64,000 nucleotides of DNA from Mesostigma viride (Eukaryota > Streptophyta > Mesostigmatophyceae > Mesostigmatales > Mesostigmataceae), in the NCBI GenBank assembly GCA_009746045.1, contig RPFO01000079.1, positions 1,752,112 to 1,816,111 of the forward strand. The letters run 5' to 3'. The stretch's first letter is position 1. The number at the start of each line of letters is the position of its first letter. Made by a program: the position numbers and the translations under genes. Of this stretch, positions 11,216 to 22,988 are shown piece by piece. A model generated the notes under the pieces. It was not told where the DNA came from and did no database searches. It saw only the letters and a list, made by a program, of their open reading frames with translations.

Positions 11216-12265
11216 TGGGTGGGAGGATTACCATTCAAATGATAGCTCTTAAAAACATGACAAAGGCAGAGACACCATCTCCTTTAATGCATCAATCTAG
11301 TGATTCATCAGTAATGCCAAAAATGCCCAGTAAAGGTCCCTTTCATGAAAAGGAACAAATCAAATTCGAGCTCAAAATACAAAGGTTTTTTCCCCGGCCG
11401 TTTGCTTGGGCTTGACGCTCAGAATACCACGCCGTGTGTATGCCATCCCCCGCAGGCAGAATACCTGCTTTTAAAGCAACAGCCCACGCAGATGCAGCAA
11501 AAACAGGAACACTTCCCGTGGCTGACCGAAACACAATGGAAAAATAATGCGTGAGTGCAGGAAAAGGAATGGAAAGGCATTCGCCGGCATGTGTCCCCGA
11601 CCGAAATACAGCAACAAAGAGCGGGAGGCATACCTGCCATGCGGGAAGTGACTCAACGAATGTTGTTGCCGAGGAAAATGGGCCTCCTTTCCCGCTGATG
11701 ACGGAAACACAAAGCAAACAGACGGGCTCGAAGCATAGGAATGCATGAAACATGAAACGACGTTCCAAAGCGTCCGAAATCGAAATAAAACAAAACCGAG
11801 CGCAAAAGACGGTGGAATATGTGCATGGCGGGACAGTGCTGCTATGGAACCGCCCGGTAGGCAAACTGCCTCTCCCTATCCGCTCGAAAGAGACGGACCG
11901 ACTGGAAGCCAAAATGCTTATGTGACACCGTTCCAAAGCCCAGCAAACAACAAACGCAGCTTACCCAGGCGTCAGAACGGGTGCCACCTTCTTACCCCGA
12001 CAGTCATCTTCCCCGCAATCTTTTCCAAGAGCTCGCGGCACCCACAGTCCAGGCGCTCCAAAGAACCGTCATGAAAGACGGCGTCATTGTACCCCGTTTC
12101 AAAGCGTCCAACAATGAAAACGTAGCTTGCCCAACAGTCACGACCTCCTGAACAGGCGGCTGTCGACAGCCATCCCGTCTTCCCGCGGCCATCATTTGAA
12201 ATTTCATGCTGGGCCCCGATGCTGCACGCTGCTGAAGTGGTGGGCCGACCGCGCGCTGCTGGGCG
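11216..12265. other. No assignable gene
   Basis: A 197-codon open frame lies on the - strand (11936-11343) and shorter ones on both strands, but none shows a domain, signal or composition I recognise. 'cgaaa(c/t)aca' words recur throughout. I treat it as non-coding or unknown. Confidence 0.3.
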
Positions 12266-12269
12266 CTGG

Positions 12270-12890
12270 GGTGGCTCTAGCCCGTGGCCCATGGCCCGTG
12301 GCCCGTGGCCCATGGCCCGTCGGCGCTGGTTTCCTTCCGTCCCTCGCTGAAATTGCCCGTGCTCCTTCGCTGCGCTCCGGAGAGGAATCGTAAGCGGCCG
12401 TAGGTCTGAAAATCGTTGGCGTATCTTTTTCTAAGTAACGTGCTCCTTCGCTGCGCTCCGGAGAGGAATAGTAGAGTACGGTGCTCGCTGCGCTCGCTGT
12501 GCGCTTTAGCAGTACGGTGCTCGCTCGCTCCGCTCGCTCGCCGTACGGTGCTCGCTCGCTTCGCTCGCTCGCGGTAGGGTGCTCGCTCGCTTCGCTCGCT
12601 CGCCGTACGTACTGTATCTGAGATATCTTCGATTCTCCCGTCGACCTCCGGAGTACCGCTCGCTGCGCTCGCTGTGCGCTTTAGCAGTACGGTGCTCGCT
12701 CGCTCCGCTTGCTCGCCGTACATACTGTATCTGAGATATTTTCGATTCTCCCGTCGACCTCCGGAGTACCCCCCAATGGCTGATTTTTGTACCACGATTT
12801 TCTACCTAATTATCGGCGGTACTCCCCCTAATTTTGCAACCAACGGTCACGAAGCTCGCTTTATATAAGGGAAAGGATTCCCTGCTCCGC
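12270..12890. repeat. GCTC-rich/CGTGGCC repeat family, second locus
   Basis: Contains 'cgtggcccatggccc' runs, three groups of GCTCGCTCGC units, two copies of the 'tctgagatat...gattctcccgtcgacctccggagtacc' segment and the same tail as 8200-8290. The internal order suggests local tandem duplication of a roughly 170-bp unit. Confidence 0.8.
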
Positions 12891-13960
12891 CCAGGCTCCG
12901 CCTGATAAATATACCCATTTCCCCGAAATTGTTTCAGGCGCGGCGCGGCTGTGGAAAAAAAACTAAACTAAGCGCTGCTGACGTCATCCGACAGGAATTC
13001 GGCACTCGGAAGATATCACAAGGTTTGAGACAAGTGATGCGAAATTGCGAATACGAATATTCCACACCGGTTGATGTTCCCCCAACCCTTCCATGATCCA
13101 ACCGTCGCTGCACCCAGCGGACAGAGTGGCCTAAGCGCCCAGACTCTTTCACGTCAGCGGTGAGAGGGCGGCTGGTTGACGTAAACAGCTCGTTTTCTCC
13201 ATCAGTCAGAACCCCTAAAGCCCCAGCCATCAGTCCAGTGCCAGTGCGCATTGATTGTCGCATTTATTCAAGGCCGGCGCTTGCCGACTGCCAGTCTGCC
13301 ACCACAAATTGCGATCACCTACACCCTGCGTCCCTGCCTACAGTGGAATTATTGCCTTTTAAGGGCACGTTTCGAAAGCAACTCCGGCACCGTTCCCTTC
13401 ACCGTCCAGTTGGTCGTGCGCTCGGCCACGCTCGGGTGAGTCCGTGAGTGCTCTCACAATGGTGTCTCGAAGCTCAAACGTCAAAGCGCGGCCGTGCTGC
13501 GCCCGTTGCTGGAAACTTTTTTAGGCTGGCCAGACGGCAGGCCTGAGCTGGCTGTATGTAGGGCCGGCACTCGACATTGCTAAGACTGTGCGAGCTGGTT
13601 GCGGTCGGGCATGCTGTCATGATCTCGTCCCTATTCCTCGAACTACTTATCTAGTCTAATGATTGGTTCAAATGCCTAGACGTACTGTACCTAGCCAGCC
13701 TCATTGCCCGCCTGCAATGCTTTTTCCTAATTATCAATTTATCATATTGGTGACCTCAAAACTCCAAGCTTCTGTTTAAAAACTGAATTAGATAATCACT
13801 GTAATGCGCCGGCCTGCCTCGTAACGTTGCGTATGTATACAAACACGTAACGTTGCATGTGTCGGATTCTTATTACTGTCTACTTGAGGGTTCTTCTTGT
13901 CGGGGTCTAATGTCCTTCTGTTGCATGCCATTCTCACCTCCGTAATTTATCATACTCAAA
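12891..13960. other. No gene seen
   Basis: Mixed-composition sequence with only short, overlapping open frames on both strands; no domain or RNA structure that I can support. Confidence 0.4.
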
Positions 13961-15139
13961 GAATGTATATGTCTCCTTCATGTATACAAATACCGACATA
14001 TGCAATATACAGGCCGCTAATGAACTATTCAGCCGGCCTGCACAGCTAGCCTGTAAGAACTCTAAGTATCGGGCAATATTGATCAAAAGACACAGCCACC
14101 TAATTAATTGCACAGCTAGCGGCTGCAGTAATATATGGGCAATATATATATATATATATGTTTATTATGAATTAACAGTACATCGAGCGTATCGGGAAAT
14201 ATTGTGACACATATCCACTAGCGCTCCAGCGCTCCAGCCGTACTAGTAAGTGTGCATCTGCGCTATCCAGCTGTGCGCTAGACAGTAGCTAGCCATATCT
14301 ATCGGTTGCACGCAACCATGCACTAGACAATTTATTATATATTTATTTACATTGCAAATAGCAGGCAAGCTAGTGCATATGCATGCAGGACATGCAGAGT
14401 CGTGTAAGCGGCGCCTAGTATTACTAGTGATGGCATATATATATAATGCAGGATGGATCTGGCCACAAATTTCGAGCCATTGATCATATATATATTTATT
14501 TATTTGCTGATGACGATAAATTACGGCCAGGCTATGACGTATATGCACACCAGCGGCCTAGTGCTATACCAACGCTGTACACGGTAAGTATTGTACAACT
14601 ATCATATCATTATTATCATGAACGTCACAAACGTTTCTTTTTTACGCGTTCACATATCATGAATCACGTCAATAATGAACGTCGGGTGTGTCAACACACA
14701 TTTCAATAACATTGTAAATTATTACTATGTGACGTATAATTGCGTCTCATGATATTGCATGCATCATGAATTGAAAGGGTTGGTGGTAGACCGGTCTACT
14801 ATCGTAGACAGGGTCTCGAAAACCAACCAAAAAATATAATAGCAGAAATGCCAACCCTTTCAATTGTTGCGATGGAACTAGTTGTACATTATAATGTGAG
14901 TTACACATTCGAAATATAGCCTGCATGTAAGTAGCTGAAGGCACTAATAATACAGTATACATACTGGTACTGTAAGCGGACGTTTCTCAGTAATATATTA
15001 TTTAGGCAACACATAAACATATATAGCATGTCAGGTGTCACGTTTATGACGTCGGCATTGGTCCAATATTAAGGGTCCTAATTCTAATTGTGAATACATG
15101 CATGCATATGCAAGCTGTAGTATAATTATCGTGCTGATG
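13961..15139. other. AT-rich intergenic DNA upstream of the surface-protein gene
   Basis: Rich in 'tatata', 'catgcatg' and similar words, with composition unlike the flanking coding DNA. No gene apart from the hairpin listed separately. Confidence 0.5.
14769..14865. repeat. 15-bp perfect inverted repeat with 67-nt loop
   Basis: Arms AATTGAAAGGGTTGG (14769-14783) and CCAACCCTTTCAATT (14851-14865). The loop contains the palindrome TAGACCGGTCTA. It may be a small foldback/MITE relic or a structured RNA; no further evidence. Confidence 0.8.
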
Positions 15140-15141
15140 TC

Positions 15142-15149
15142 AACATCAA

Positions 15150-15183
<34 letters not shown>

Positions 15184-15195
15184 GTCATCATCATC
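15142..15195. repeat. (ATC)n microsatellite
   Basis: A run of ATC/CATCAT trinucleotides about 240 bp upstream of the 953-codon gene, in its likely promoter region. Confidence 0.85.
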
Positions 15196-15432
15196 AATTA
15201 TTTATCGGAGCGTACCCCACCTCTGATCTGTATGTACTGAAAATAACTTCCTGCCTGCATCACTGACAGTTCGGTGTTGCCTTTTGCGGATAATAAACAA
15301 TTACTACGCTGCAACAGGTTCACTCTGCAATATGCAATCTGCAACAAGTCCCTGGGAGTGCAGCTACTAAGGCTGCTTTTGATAGTCGATCTGGTCTGAT
15401 CATTTGTCACCAACGGTGCTCGTACACGCTGC

Positions 15433-18294
15433 ATGGCGGCATCTTGTGCGCGCGCGCGTGCTTTTCCCATGACTGCCAGTATGCTAGTTGTTCAATCGGG
15501 TGCAGCTGGCCAGTGCCATGGCGCCTTCTCGGCGAAGAGCTTGTTTACACGTCGTAGCTACGTGCGATTCTGCCTTGTGCTCGTGGCTTTCTGTATCATG
15601 AGCATGGAGGCCGCTGGTTGCCCTGCTGCCTTCACAGCAGGTGTGGGCTGCTCCAATGACGGGCAGTGCAGCTTTGGTTCAAGCTACACCAACAAGCAGT
15701 GTGAGACGGTTACCCTGAAGAGGCTCTCCTCGCTCAACTGCAGCCCTGATGACGCCACAGTGACGATTGAGGCTTCCAGCAGCATCATCTTGGAAAACAA
15801 CAGCACGCTATCTTGCTTGGGCATGCGTTGCACTGTCATTTTGAAAGCGCCGGTAGTTATCATCTCTCCAGGGGCTATTGTACGTGGCGCTTCCATCGAG
15901 ATATGGGGCAGCTCAAACATTACCGTCAATGGCACGATAACTGCTTCATTTATGGCCCGTGGGAGTGGCAGCGCTGGGAACGTGGCCTCTCGGGAATGCG
16001 GGGGAGGTGGGCATGCTGCATCCGGGTGTGGTGGCGGAGGAGGGGCATCCTTCCTTGTGGATGAAACTTGGCCTCGCACATTTGGCGGATCATCGGCAAC
16101 TGGCTCATACGGTGGTGGCCGTATTATGGTTCAAGGAGGATTGCTAGCAGTGAATGGAGCTATTACTTCAGATGGGGACAAATCCATCTGTATCAGACCT
16201 GCCAACTGGTATTTCTGTCCCTGTGATGGTTCATATACCGGCGGTGGTGCTGGAGGGTCCATCCTTTGTGTCGTTACCCAGGTGACGGGCACTGGAATCA
16301 TCTCTGCCAATGGGGGGGTAGGCAATCAATTGGGTGGGTCAGGTGGCGCGATTGCAATATATGTTGCGAGTCTAGCGGGAATCGGCGAGGCCCTCCGGTG
16401 CACAGCAACTGGAGACTGCAATCGCAATGGGCAAGTAAACTTCTACCAATCCAATTTCTCTCCTCCTCCGCCAAGCCCTCGTCCCCCTCCTTCTCTATCC
16501 ACATTCCCAGCACCCCCCTCCCTTCCAGCTCCTCCAGTCCCACCATCACCCCCACCTCCCCGTCTTTCACCTCCATTGCCTCCCTCGCCACCTCCTCCAC
16601 CTCCCTCTCCCTCTCCTTCGCCACCCTCAATCCCATTTCAAATCCTGGCTAGCCGCCTGGAGAGCTCAATTTACAACGACATCTCCTTCTCGTTTGGCCT
16701 GTCAGCTGAACTCACCCCGGCCCCACTCTTTGATTGCCTCTTGGACCGAGTTCAGTGGGTGAGATGTGAAAGCCCGGTGACATACATCAACCTCACGGAA
16801 GGTAGCCACACCTTCCAAGTCCGTGCTATCTGGCCGCCGAGCATCATCATCAGCTCTGGGCAGTTCCAGTGGAGAGTGGACTCGCTTCCACCCACCGTCA
16901 CAGTCGATGCACCGCCTGTGGTGTCCAACTCTCCTTTCACCGTCATTTTCCGGTGGAGCGAGAGTTTGCCGGAAGGAGCATTCACGCACAGTCTCCTTGA
17001 ACTGACTGGTGCATCTGTCCGCACCTTTCAAGCAGATGCATCCAGACGGGTGTTCACACTTACTGCCGTAGCCGCAGCCTCCTCCAGCAGCCATCCCATT
17101 ACGATGCGCTTGCCACCAGATGCTGTGCGTGACGGCGCTGGCAACAGCAATATCGAGAAGCTCGTGACCATTAGCTATGATCCCTCGACACCTACTGTCA
17201 CGCTACGCAGCCCAATAGCCTGCAACTCTAGCCTTGCTGTCATTTCTCTCTCCTTCCGGCCAGGCGACCTCCGGTCAGAGATGCAAGGTCAGCAGTTGCA
17301 GGTGCAAGGTGGTACGCTTCAGAAGTGGACTGTGGTTACTCCTCTTCAGGCATATGAAGCCCTTGTTGTGCCCTCAACCGGTGCTTCCACCGTGGTGGTC
17401 ACTGCCCCTGAGGGCCTGGCAGTCGACACGGTGGGCAACAGGAGTCCAAGTGCGAGCCTTACTATTGCGGTCGATCGTGTCCATCCTGTGGTGATCATCA
17501 GTGCTCAGGGGCTGCCGCCTGGTGTTGCTGTGACGCCCGCCATGGTGCTGTCCATGATGGTCAACATTAGCAAGCCGGTTCAAGATTTCCAGCCACAGAT
17601 GATCAACGTGCTGGAGGGCTCTGGGTATGTCGACCTGCCCACCTGGCAGGTTCTGCCGATTGGAAATGGCGCCATCTACTTATTCAAATTCATTGTCCAG
17701 CAGGCTGGTCGCTTGACATTGTCTGTAGACATTGGAGCTGTGCGTGACTCGGTGGGCAACTTCAACTACCAGGAGTCAAGGTTCAGCCTCTGCATCGGCT
17801 CCGCCATGGATGGCGCGTGCAAAAGCACCCCCCCAACTGCCACTTTCTCCGTCCCAACGAAAACATCTGCTGAGGTGATTTATGTTGACATAACCCTCAG
17901 CTCCTCAGACGTCACGGACTTTGAAATCTTTGAGGATGTCAGAGTGAGTGACCGCAGCGGTGTCATTTTGGCCAACTCTGTGGGGTATTCTGGCAGCTCT
18001 GCCTCCTTCCAGTTCAGGCCTTCCAAGAACGGTGAAGTCACCTTCAGCATTCTTCCTGGCTCGTTCTCCAATAGTGCGGGCCTTACAAACACTGAGAGCG
18101 TTCATGCCACTGTGTTATATGAAGGCTACGCTGAGCCGGACGAGGTAGAAAACACCCTTAAACTGATTGTGGCCCCTGCTGTGAGTGGTGGCCTTGCCTT
18201 GATCAGCACCTTAATTGGTTTGTGTGTCACCCACAGGCACAAGAAGCGGAAAGCAGCTGCCGCTGCTGCCGCCGCCAAAACTGCGATGTTGTAG
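15433..18294 (+). CDS. Surface/extracellular protein: glycine-rich module, Pro-rich linker, repeated Ig-like domains, C-terminal membrane anchor
   Basis: A single uninterrupted 953-residue frame. Residues about 43-60 are hydrophobic after basic residues and look like a signal peptide with a long n-region. Residues 63-340 are Cys- and Gly-rich with repeated N-x-S/T sites and G-G-G runs, resembling the beta-rich glycine-rich proteins of plants. Residues 343-400 are an SP/PPP-rich linker typical of hydroxyproline-rich algal wall proteins. Residues 403-485 match the 'F-x-C-x-L-D...W-x-x-C-x-S-P...L-x-x-G-x-H-T-F-x-V-R-A' Ig-like pattern. Residues 486-895 hold about four Big_12-like repeats, three of which keep a D-x-x-G/V-G-N signature (567-571, 665-669, 771-776). 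Residues 908-931 form a membrane segment followed by H-R-H-K-K-R-K and an Ala run, giving a short cytoplasmic tail. Likely a cell-wall, adhesion or extracellular-matrix protein; partner unknown. The start could instead be an internal Met, since three upstream Met residues are available. Confidence 0.85.
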   Translation: MAASCARARAFPMTASMLVVQSGAAGQCHGAFSAKSLFTRRSYVRFCLVLVAFCIMSMEAAGCPAAFTAGVGCSNDGQCSFGSSYTNKQCETVTLKRLSSLNCSPDDATVTIEASSSIILENNSTLSCLGMRCTVILKAPVVIISPGAIVRGASIEIWGSSNITVNGTITASFMARGSGSAGNVASRECGGGGHAASGCGGGGGASFLVDETWPRTFGGSSATGSYGGGRIMVQGGLLAVNGAITSDGDKSICIRPANWYFCPCDGSYTGGGAGGSILCVVTQVTGTGIISANGGVGNQLGGSGGAIAIYVASLAGIGEALRCTATGDCNRNGQVNFYQSNFSPPPPSPRPPPSLSTFPAPPSLPAPPVPPSPPPPRLSPPLPPSPPPPPPSPSPSPPSIPFQILASRLESSIYNDISFSFGLSAELTPAPLFDCLLDRVQWVRCESPVTYINLTEGSHTFQVRAIWPPSIIISSGQFQWRVDSLPPTVTVDAPPVVSNSPFTVIFRWSESLPEGAFTHSLLELTGASVRTFQADASRRVFTLTAVAAASSSSHPITMRLPPDAVRDGAGNSNIEKLVTISYDPSTPTVTLRSPIACNSSLAVISLSFRPGDLRSEMQGQQLQVQGGTLQKWTVVTPLQAYEALVVPSTGASTVVVTAPEGLAVDTVGNRSPSASLTIAVDRVHPVVIISAQGLPPGVAVTPAMVLSMMVNISKPVQDFQPQMINVLEGSGYVDLPTWQVLPIGNGAIYLFKFIVQQAGRLTLSVDIGAVRDSVGNFNYQESRFSLCIGSAMDGACKSTPPTATFSVPTKTSAEVIYVDITLSSSDVTDFEIFEDVRVSDRSGVILANSVGYSGSSASFQFRPSKNGEVTFSILPGSFSNSAGLTNTESVHATVLYEGYAEPDEVENTLKLIVAPAVSGGLALISTLIGLCVTHRHKKRKAAAAAAAAKTAML

Positions 18295-19610
18295 AAATGA
18301 GGCTCAGCAGTTTTTACCTTGAGCTATACTAGGTTCATGGATCAGAATGTCACAAGTAGCCAACATCGTGTCAAGAAACTGTGGACAATTCCGCACAGGA
18401 AACTTGCCACATCCTTACGTGAATTGTGGCAGTTCAGCTATTTCATGCCCTTATACATGTATCTTGCAGCCAATCTTGTACTGTAGTTGACAGTGTCGCA
18501 TGAGAGAGTCACGCCACTTGCAGAAGCAATTATACGTAGTAGTATTTTTGCTGTGATTAGGCGTTACTAGCAACAAAGAACTGTTTACGAGCCTTCTGGC
18601 GCTCTTGTCAGATTAGAATTTGATGCAGTATATCGTGAGATATCAAGTGCCGACTGCACTCAATGACAGGCTCTACCGGTTTCCAGTTTCTCGTTTCTCA
18701 AAATTTATTCAGATAAGGTGTTTATCATTTTTAAAATACAGGATTATAACCTCATGAATTAAATCACATCATCCCATGGTACCAACAGTTCTGGATAGCT
18801 ATTCTTATTGTTATTATTATAATTTTTTAAAATGGAACATAACTCTGTTGGGAGTATATTATGTAGTTAACGCCAAGCGCATTGGCGTGTTCCTGATTCG
18901 GCATATCTCTACGATTCCAGGGGCACCGGAACGAGTCGACGAGTATCAAGAAAGTTATGGCGTTCCGACTACCCCGGTCGCGCGCAAGCGCGAGCCGGCT
19001 GCTATTCGAGGTCGTACGTGAATATGTGCCGACGGCACATTGGGCCGACAGTAATTCCTGGGCTGACAGGAATTAGGTGCTGTACCTACGACGGTATTGG
19101 ATTAATACGTCGTACGCAGAGAATAGGAAATATGACTTGCGGCCCGGCCCTTAGAACGGGCGCAACAATGAGATAAATTGTGTATTTGGCTTGTTTTCAT
19201 AGTCCGCAGGACTTTAGGACTCATTTCGGGACTTATTTGGGAGTTGTCCTATGTATGTTCGGGACTTTTGTATGAAATTATGATAGTTCGTGTGATTCGG
19301 ACTAATTATTTTGGGCCTAGGTTGAAGTACAAGATCTTCTAGGGGCTGGGTCGGCCCTGGTCGTCAGACGGAATCTTTAATGAGTGTCGTCAGTTTCAGC
19401 AGTCTCTGGAAGGTCGGTGCTCATGTCGGCGCACCTGCTTACCAGCGTGCCAGCCTGGTAGCGCAGCCTAGGTGAAATTGGTCCAAGGACGAATGTCTCG
19501 TCCTCTTGCTTGTTGAATAAACGATATTTCGTGTAAAAAGCAACCCCTTGAACATATATACCCGCTGAGTGCTGAGAATGGGCCGGCGTGATCATCATTC
19601 CTAATTAGGC
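18295..19610. other. 3' flank and intergenic DNA; no gene seen
   Basis: No second gene is supported. AT-rich around 18700-18860. Short open frames only. Confidence 0.4.
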
Positions 19611-19630
19611 TTGGCATGCTTAGTTAGACG

Positions 19631-20015
19631 TCTAAGGGACGAGTTTCAGCCCGTTAGACTAGCTGGCACCAAGCCCGATAGACTAGCTGGCACCAAGCCC
19701 GCCCAGCCTGGGCGATATGTCCTCACCTGGCGTGCCCCCGGCCACGCGCGGCAGGGCCGCCACCCGTGGACTTTTCGTGATAGACTCGGCATGGGCATGT
19801 GCTACATTAGACGTGACGGGCTCACCCCCGGGCAGCCTCCTGGTTTGTCTGTAATATGGAGGCAGATGGCAAGGATAGATGGCATGAAGGAGACCACCCC
19901 CCTGCCTGTGGGGGCTCTGCGTGTGACCAAGTATGGCATTCATAGCGATTCGGGCCGCGGTGCCCACACCCCTGTAACTAGGACCTAGATTAATTAATTA
20001 ATTAATTAATTAATA
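19631..20015 (+). mobile_element. LINE 3' fragment, + strand, with (TTAA)n tail
   Basis: The + strand frame encodes the C-terminal LINE segment (L-A-G-T-K-P-A-Q-P-G-R-Y-V-L-T-W, then G-Q-P-P-G-L-S-V-I-W-R-Q-M) also seen on the - strand at 20092-20420. It ends at the same codons and runs into a TTAA repeat at about 19990-20015. The first about 23 bp ('tagactagctggcaccaagc' type) is duplicated in tandem. The fragment is 5'-truncated and lacks the roughly 85-bp 3' UTR of the neighbouring copy. Confidence 0.75.
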
Positions 20016-21500
20016 GACACGTGACTGCGTCACGTGAGCATAAGTCGTCAGTGGGAGGGGAACATGGGATGGAATGGATGGTATAAGCTATCTAGGTCCT
20101 AGTTACAGGGGTGTGGTCACCGCGGCCCGAATCGCTATGAATGCCATACTTGGTCACACGCGGAGCCCCCACAGGCTTGGGGGTGGTCTCCTTCATCACT
20201 ACTTGCCATCTATCCTTGCGCACCATCTGCCTCCATATTACAGACAAACCAGGAGGCTGCCCGGGGGTGAGCCCGTCACGTCTAGTGTAGCACATGTCCA
20301 TGCCGAGTCTATCACGAAATGTCCACGGGTGGCGGCCCTGCCGCGCGCGGCCGGGGGCACGCCAGGTTAGGACATATCGCCCAGGCTGGGCGGGCTTGGT
20401 GCCAGCTAGTCTATCTGAGGTATCTACCTGATCTGTGCGGGCCAGGTGCCCGGCTAGGCCCATGCGCCTGTGCCTAATAATGTGGGAAACATAGGGCAAA
20501 TCAGCGTACAAATCCTCATTACTAATGTGCAAACCAAAGGGGAAGTTAAGGGCCTTGCACAGCATCTTGGTGACGGCACCGTCGAGTCGTTGCTCCAGCT
20601 CCTGCGTCAGTGCCCACGTCTCGGCGCCGTAGGTCATGCAGGATCGTCAGAATGACGACCTTGAAGAGGTCACGCTTGACAATCCGGGGTAGGGCGGGGT
20701 TGCTCCACCAGCGGCGGTGGTCATGGAGGTGCGCGCCCACGCCATGCCGATCCGTGTCGTCATGTCGTCCTCGCAGTCGGGAAGCCAACTGCCGAGCAGC
20801 TTGAAGCGGCCTGAAGGAGGGTAGTTGACCTCGGCATCGTCTAAGAGGCGGAGTATAGGTGGGGGGCCTGCCATGCCGAGGGCCAGGGCCTCCGTTTTGG
20901 GGCTGATTTCTAGACCAACCGCCCGAGCCTCGAGCGCCAGGCAGTCCAGCCAAAGTTGGGCAGACTCCGGCTTCTCGATGAGCGTGATGTCGTCGGCATA
21001 AATGAGGTCAGCTAGTAAATTCTGCTGGTTAGTCGGCCCCCCTTCCCCAAGCTCGTTCGTGATCGCTAGGCCAGGGGCACGGCCTGCATGCAATGCTAGC
21101 AAAGCGAGCACGTGCCTGGCGGATAACATAATCCACTACAATAATAAACAGGTACGGTGACAGGACGCAACCCTGCCAGACGCCGGTCTGCAGTGGGCAT
21201 GGCGGGGTAATGCCGTGTTGAGTGCGCACCGAAGTGGTCGACCCCTCATACAGCGTGCGGATGACGGTAATCAGGGGAGTGGGGACGCGAGCGCAAGCAA
21301 GTACAGCCCATAGAGCGTCCCAGAGGACAGAATCAAAAGCCTTGATGAAGTCGACGAAGATCAGGATGGCGGGAAACTCACCAGGTTGCAGGAGAGCGAT
21401 TTCCTTGAAGAGGCGACGCGCGACGAAGATGGCCATGACGGTGTTGCGCCCAGGACGGAAGCCCATTTGACTTTCAGGTGACAGTCGAGGGGCTGGTTTT
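20016..21500 (-). pseudogene. LINE reverse transcriptase, 5'-truncated and frameshifted
   Basis: Reading the - strand, the first part has F-R-P-G-R-N-T-V-M-A, F-V-D-F-I-K-A-F-D-S-V and L-Q-T-G-V-W-Q-G-C-V-L-S-P-Y-L-F, which are fingers and palm motifs of a non-LTR reverse transcriptase. After a frame change, L-I-Y-A-D-D-I-T-L-I holds the catalytic YADD box (about 21000). After another, T-Y-G-A-E-T-W-A-L and R-R-M-G-L-A-G-H-L-A-R-T mark the C-terminal domain. The 5' half (endonuclease) is absent. The 3' UTR at 20016-20095 runs towards the shared (TTAA)n tract. At least two frameshifts make it non-functional, although some could be sequencing errors. Confidence 0.9.
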
Positions 21501-21611
21501 TCTTAGTATGTTAAAATCTGAACCGTTTATTAAAAATTTATCAAGATGCGACATTTCCCATGCTTTTGGCCACTAAACCACCTGCCACATGCCAGCTGGA
21601 ACTGTGCCCTA

Positions 21612-21900
21612 GTGATGCTCTAATATGCCCCATGCCCCATGGCTCATGCCCCATCATGCCCCATGCCCCATGCCCTTCTACTGCATGTTCGATGCTCCAT
21701 GCCACACATGCCACGAACCGCAAGCCAACTGTCAAACATCGTTGCTCCCATTCCCCCATACCCCATGCCCCATGCCCCATGCCCCATGCCCCATGTGCCC
21801 AAAACCAAGCCCCCATGCCCGGCCATATGGCCTGATTGCTCCATGCTCCATGCCCCATGCACCATCCCATGCCCTGGCACATCCCATGCCATATTACAAT
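21612..21900. repeat. CATGCCC minisatellite
   Basis: Degenerate tandem copies of 'ccatgcccatgccc' words. Open frames on both strands (His/Pro-rich and Gly/Trp-rich) are by-products of the repeat. Confidence 0.85.
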
Positions 21901-22237
21901 GCGCGTGATTTTCATCAATGATGTGTGTGTGTGCTTCTTGCGCCTACTTGCCTGTGTTATGACCATGCCAATGCAGTTTGAAGTCACAACAACTACTGAT
22001 CAAGGAGCTGCAGTCCAAGTATATTGCATGAGGGACCCAGCACAAGAACCGTTATAATGTCAAAATGCAGCTGGGCACTGTCAAGACGAAATGGCAGCCA
22101 GCTTACATGCTGACTCTCTTGGCCATCACATTTTTCGCAAGCCCAATACCTTGTCATCCTGCTATGTCCAAGGTAGCCACTAAAAGCCAGCCACATTGGC
22201 AAAAAAGTTGTCTCCACCGATAGGTCACTGCACCTTG

Positions 22238-22720
22238 AGTTGCAAATAAATGGAATGCGATGTAAATCAGAAAGCATGAAATGAACGTTGTGTTTATTGT
22301 TCTCATACGTTATTGTCGTTGTTGCATAATTCGTCTTCGTTGCGCATAAGAACCTGTTGCGCTTGGCACCTTCATCAGTCTTGCTGAATATCCTACGTGG
22401 ACATGCATTCCATGTAGTTTAGTGCATGCCGCGTGTTAGATACTTCTAGAATCCTCTAGGAGGTACCAAGGCAGATGCGCATACATGATAGGCCGATAGT
22501 CGGCTCAGTCCTCTTGATAGGACTACACCGGCCCTTGACCAGCCGGTGACGTGGAGGCCTGGGAGACGTCCACACATTCTACGTGGCGTTATCCCATTGG
22601 CGAGTACTAGTGAAGTACAGCCATTGGCCCAATACTACAATAAAGTATATTGTAGTAATCTGTACAAGATCCTCTATCTCTGAGGACCCATGTGGACCCT
22701 AGATGGGTCTCCAACCAACT
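22238..22720 (-). repeat. 3' LTR of the Copia element
   Basis: 483 bp, differing from the other LTR at three positions: two adjacent to 'cgtct' near 22336 and one in 'gat(a/g)ggcc' near 22490. A purine-rich stretch adjoining it inside the element (read on the - strand) could serve as the polypurine tract. Confidence 0.95.
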
Positions 22721-22988
22721 CCAGCCATTCTTTCCCTTGTGAAAGTGATAAGGCTTAGATGTATTCATTGATGTTCGGCCGCACCTGGCCAGTTCACTTT
22801 CACATATGTGGGCAATGGGGACTCACTTGGGTCTTATGGAGTTTGCATCTCATCATTGCATGGTTGGTGTAACCTGCTGTAGGGAAAACCCAAATCTGAA
22901 GGAAAACCTCTTCTCCAGAGAGGATAAAACCTCCAGGGGGATAAAAACCTACAGGAGGAGCACTAGGCTCAGGCTCCCAGATTACTCC

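Noticed and set aside
10538-11415. Overlapping Trp/Ser/Val/Gly-rich and His/Pro-rich frames
   Set aside because: They are generated by the 24-bp minisatellite.
13105-13185. tRNA-Ser/Leu-like 'gtggcctaagcgcc' stretch
   Set aside because: No acceptor or T-arm pairing; resemblance limited to a D-arm-like word.
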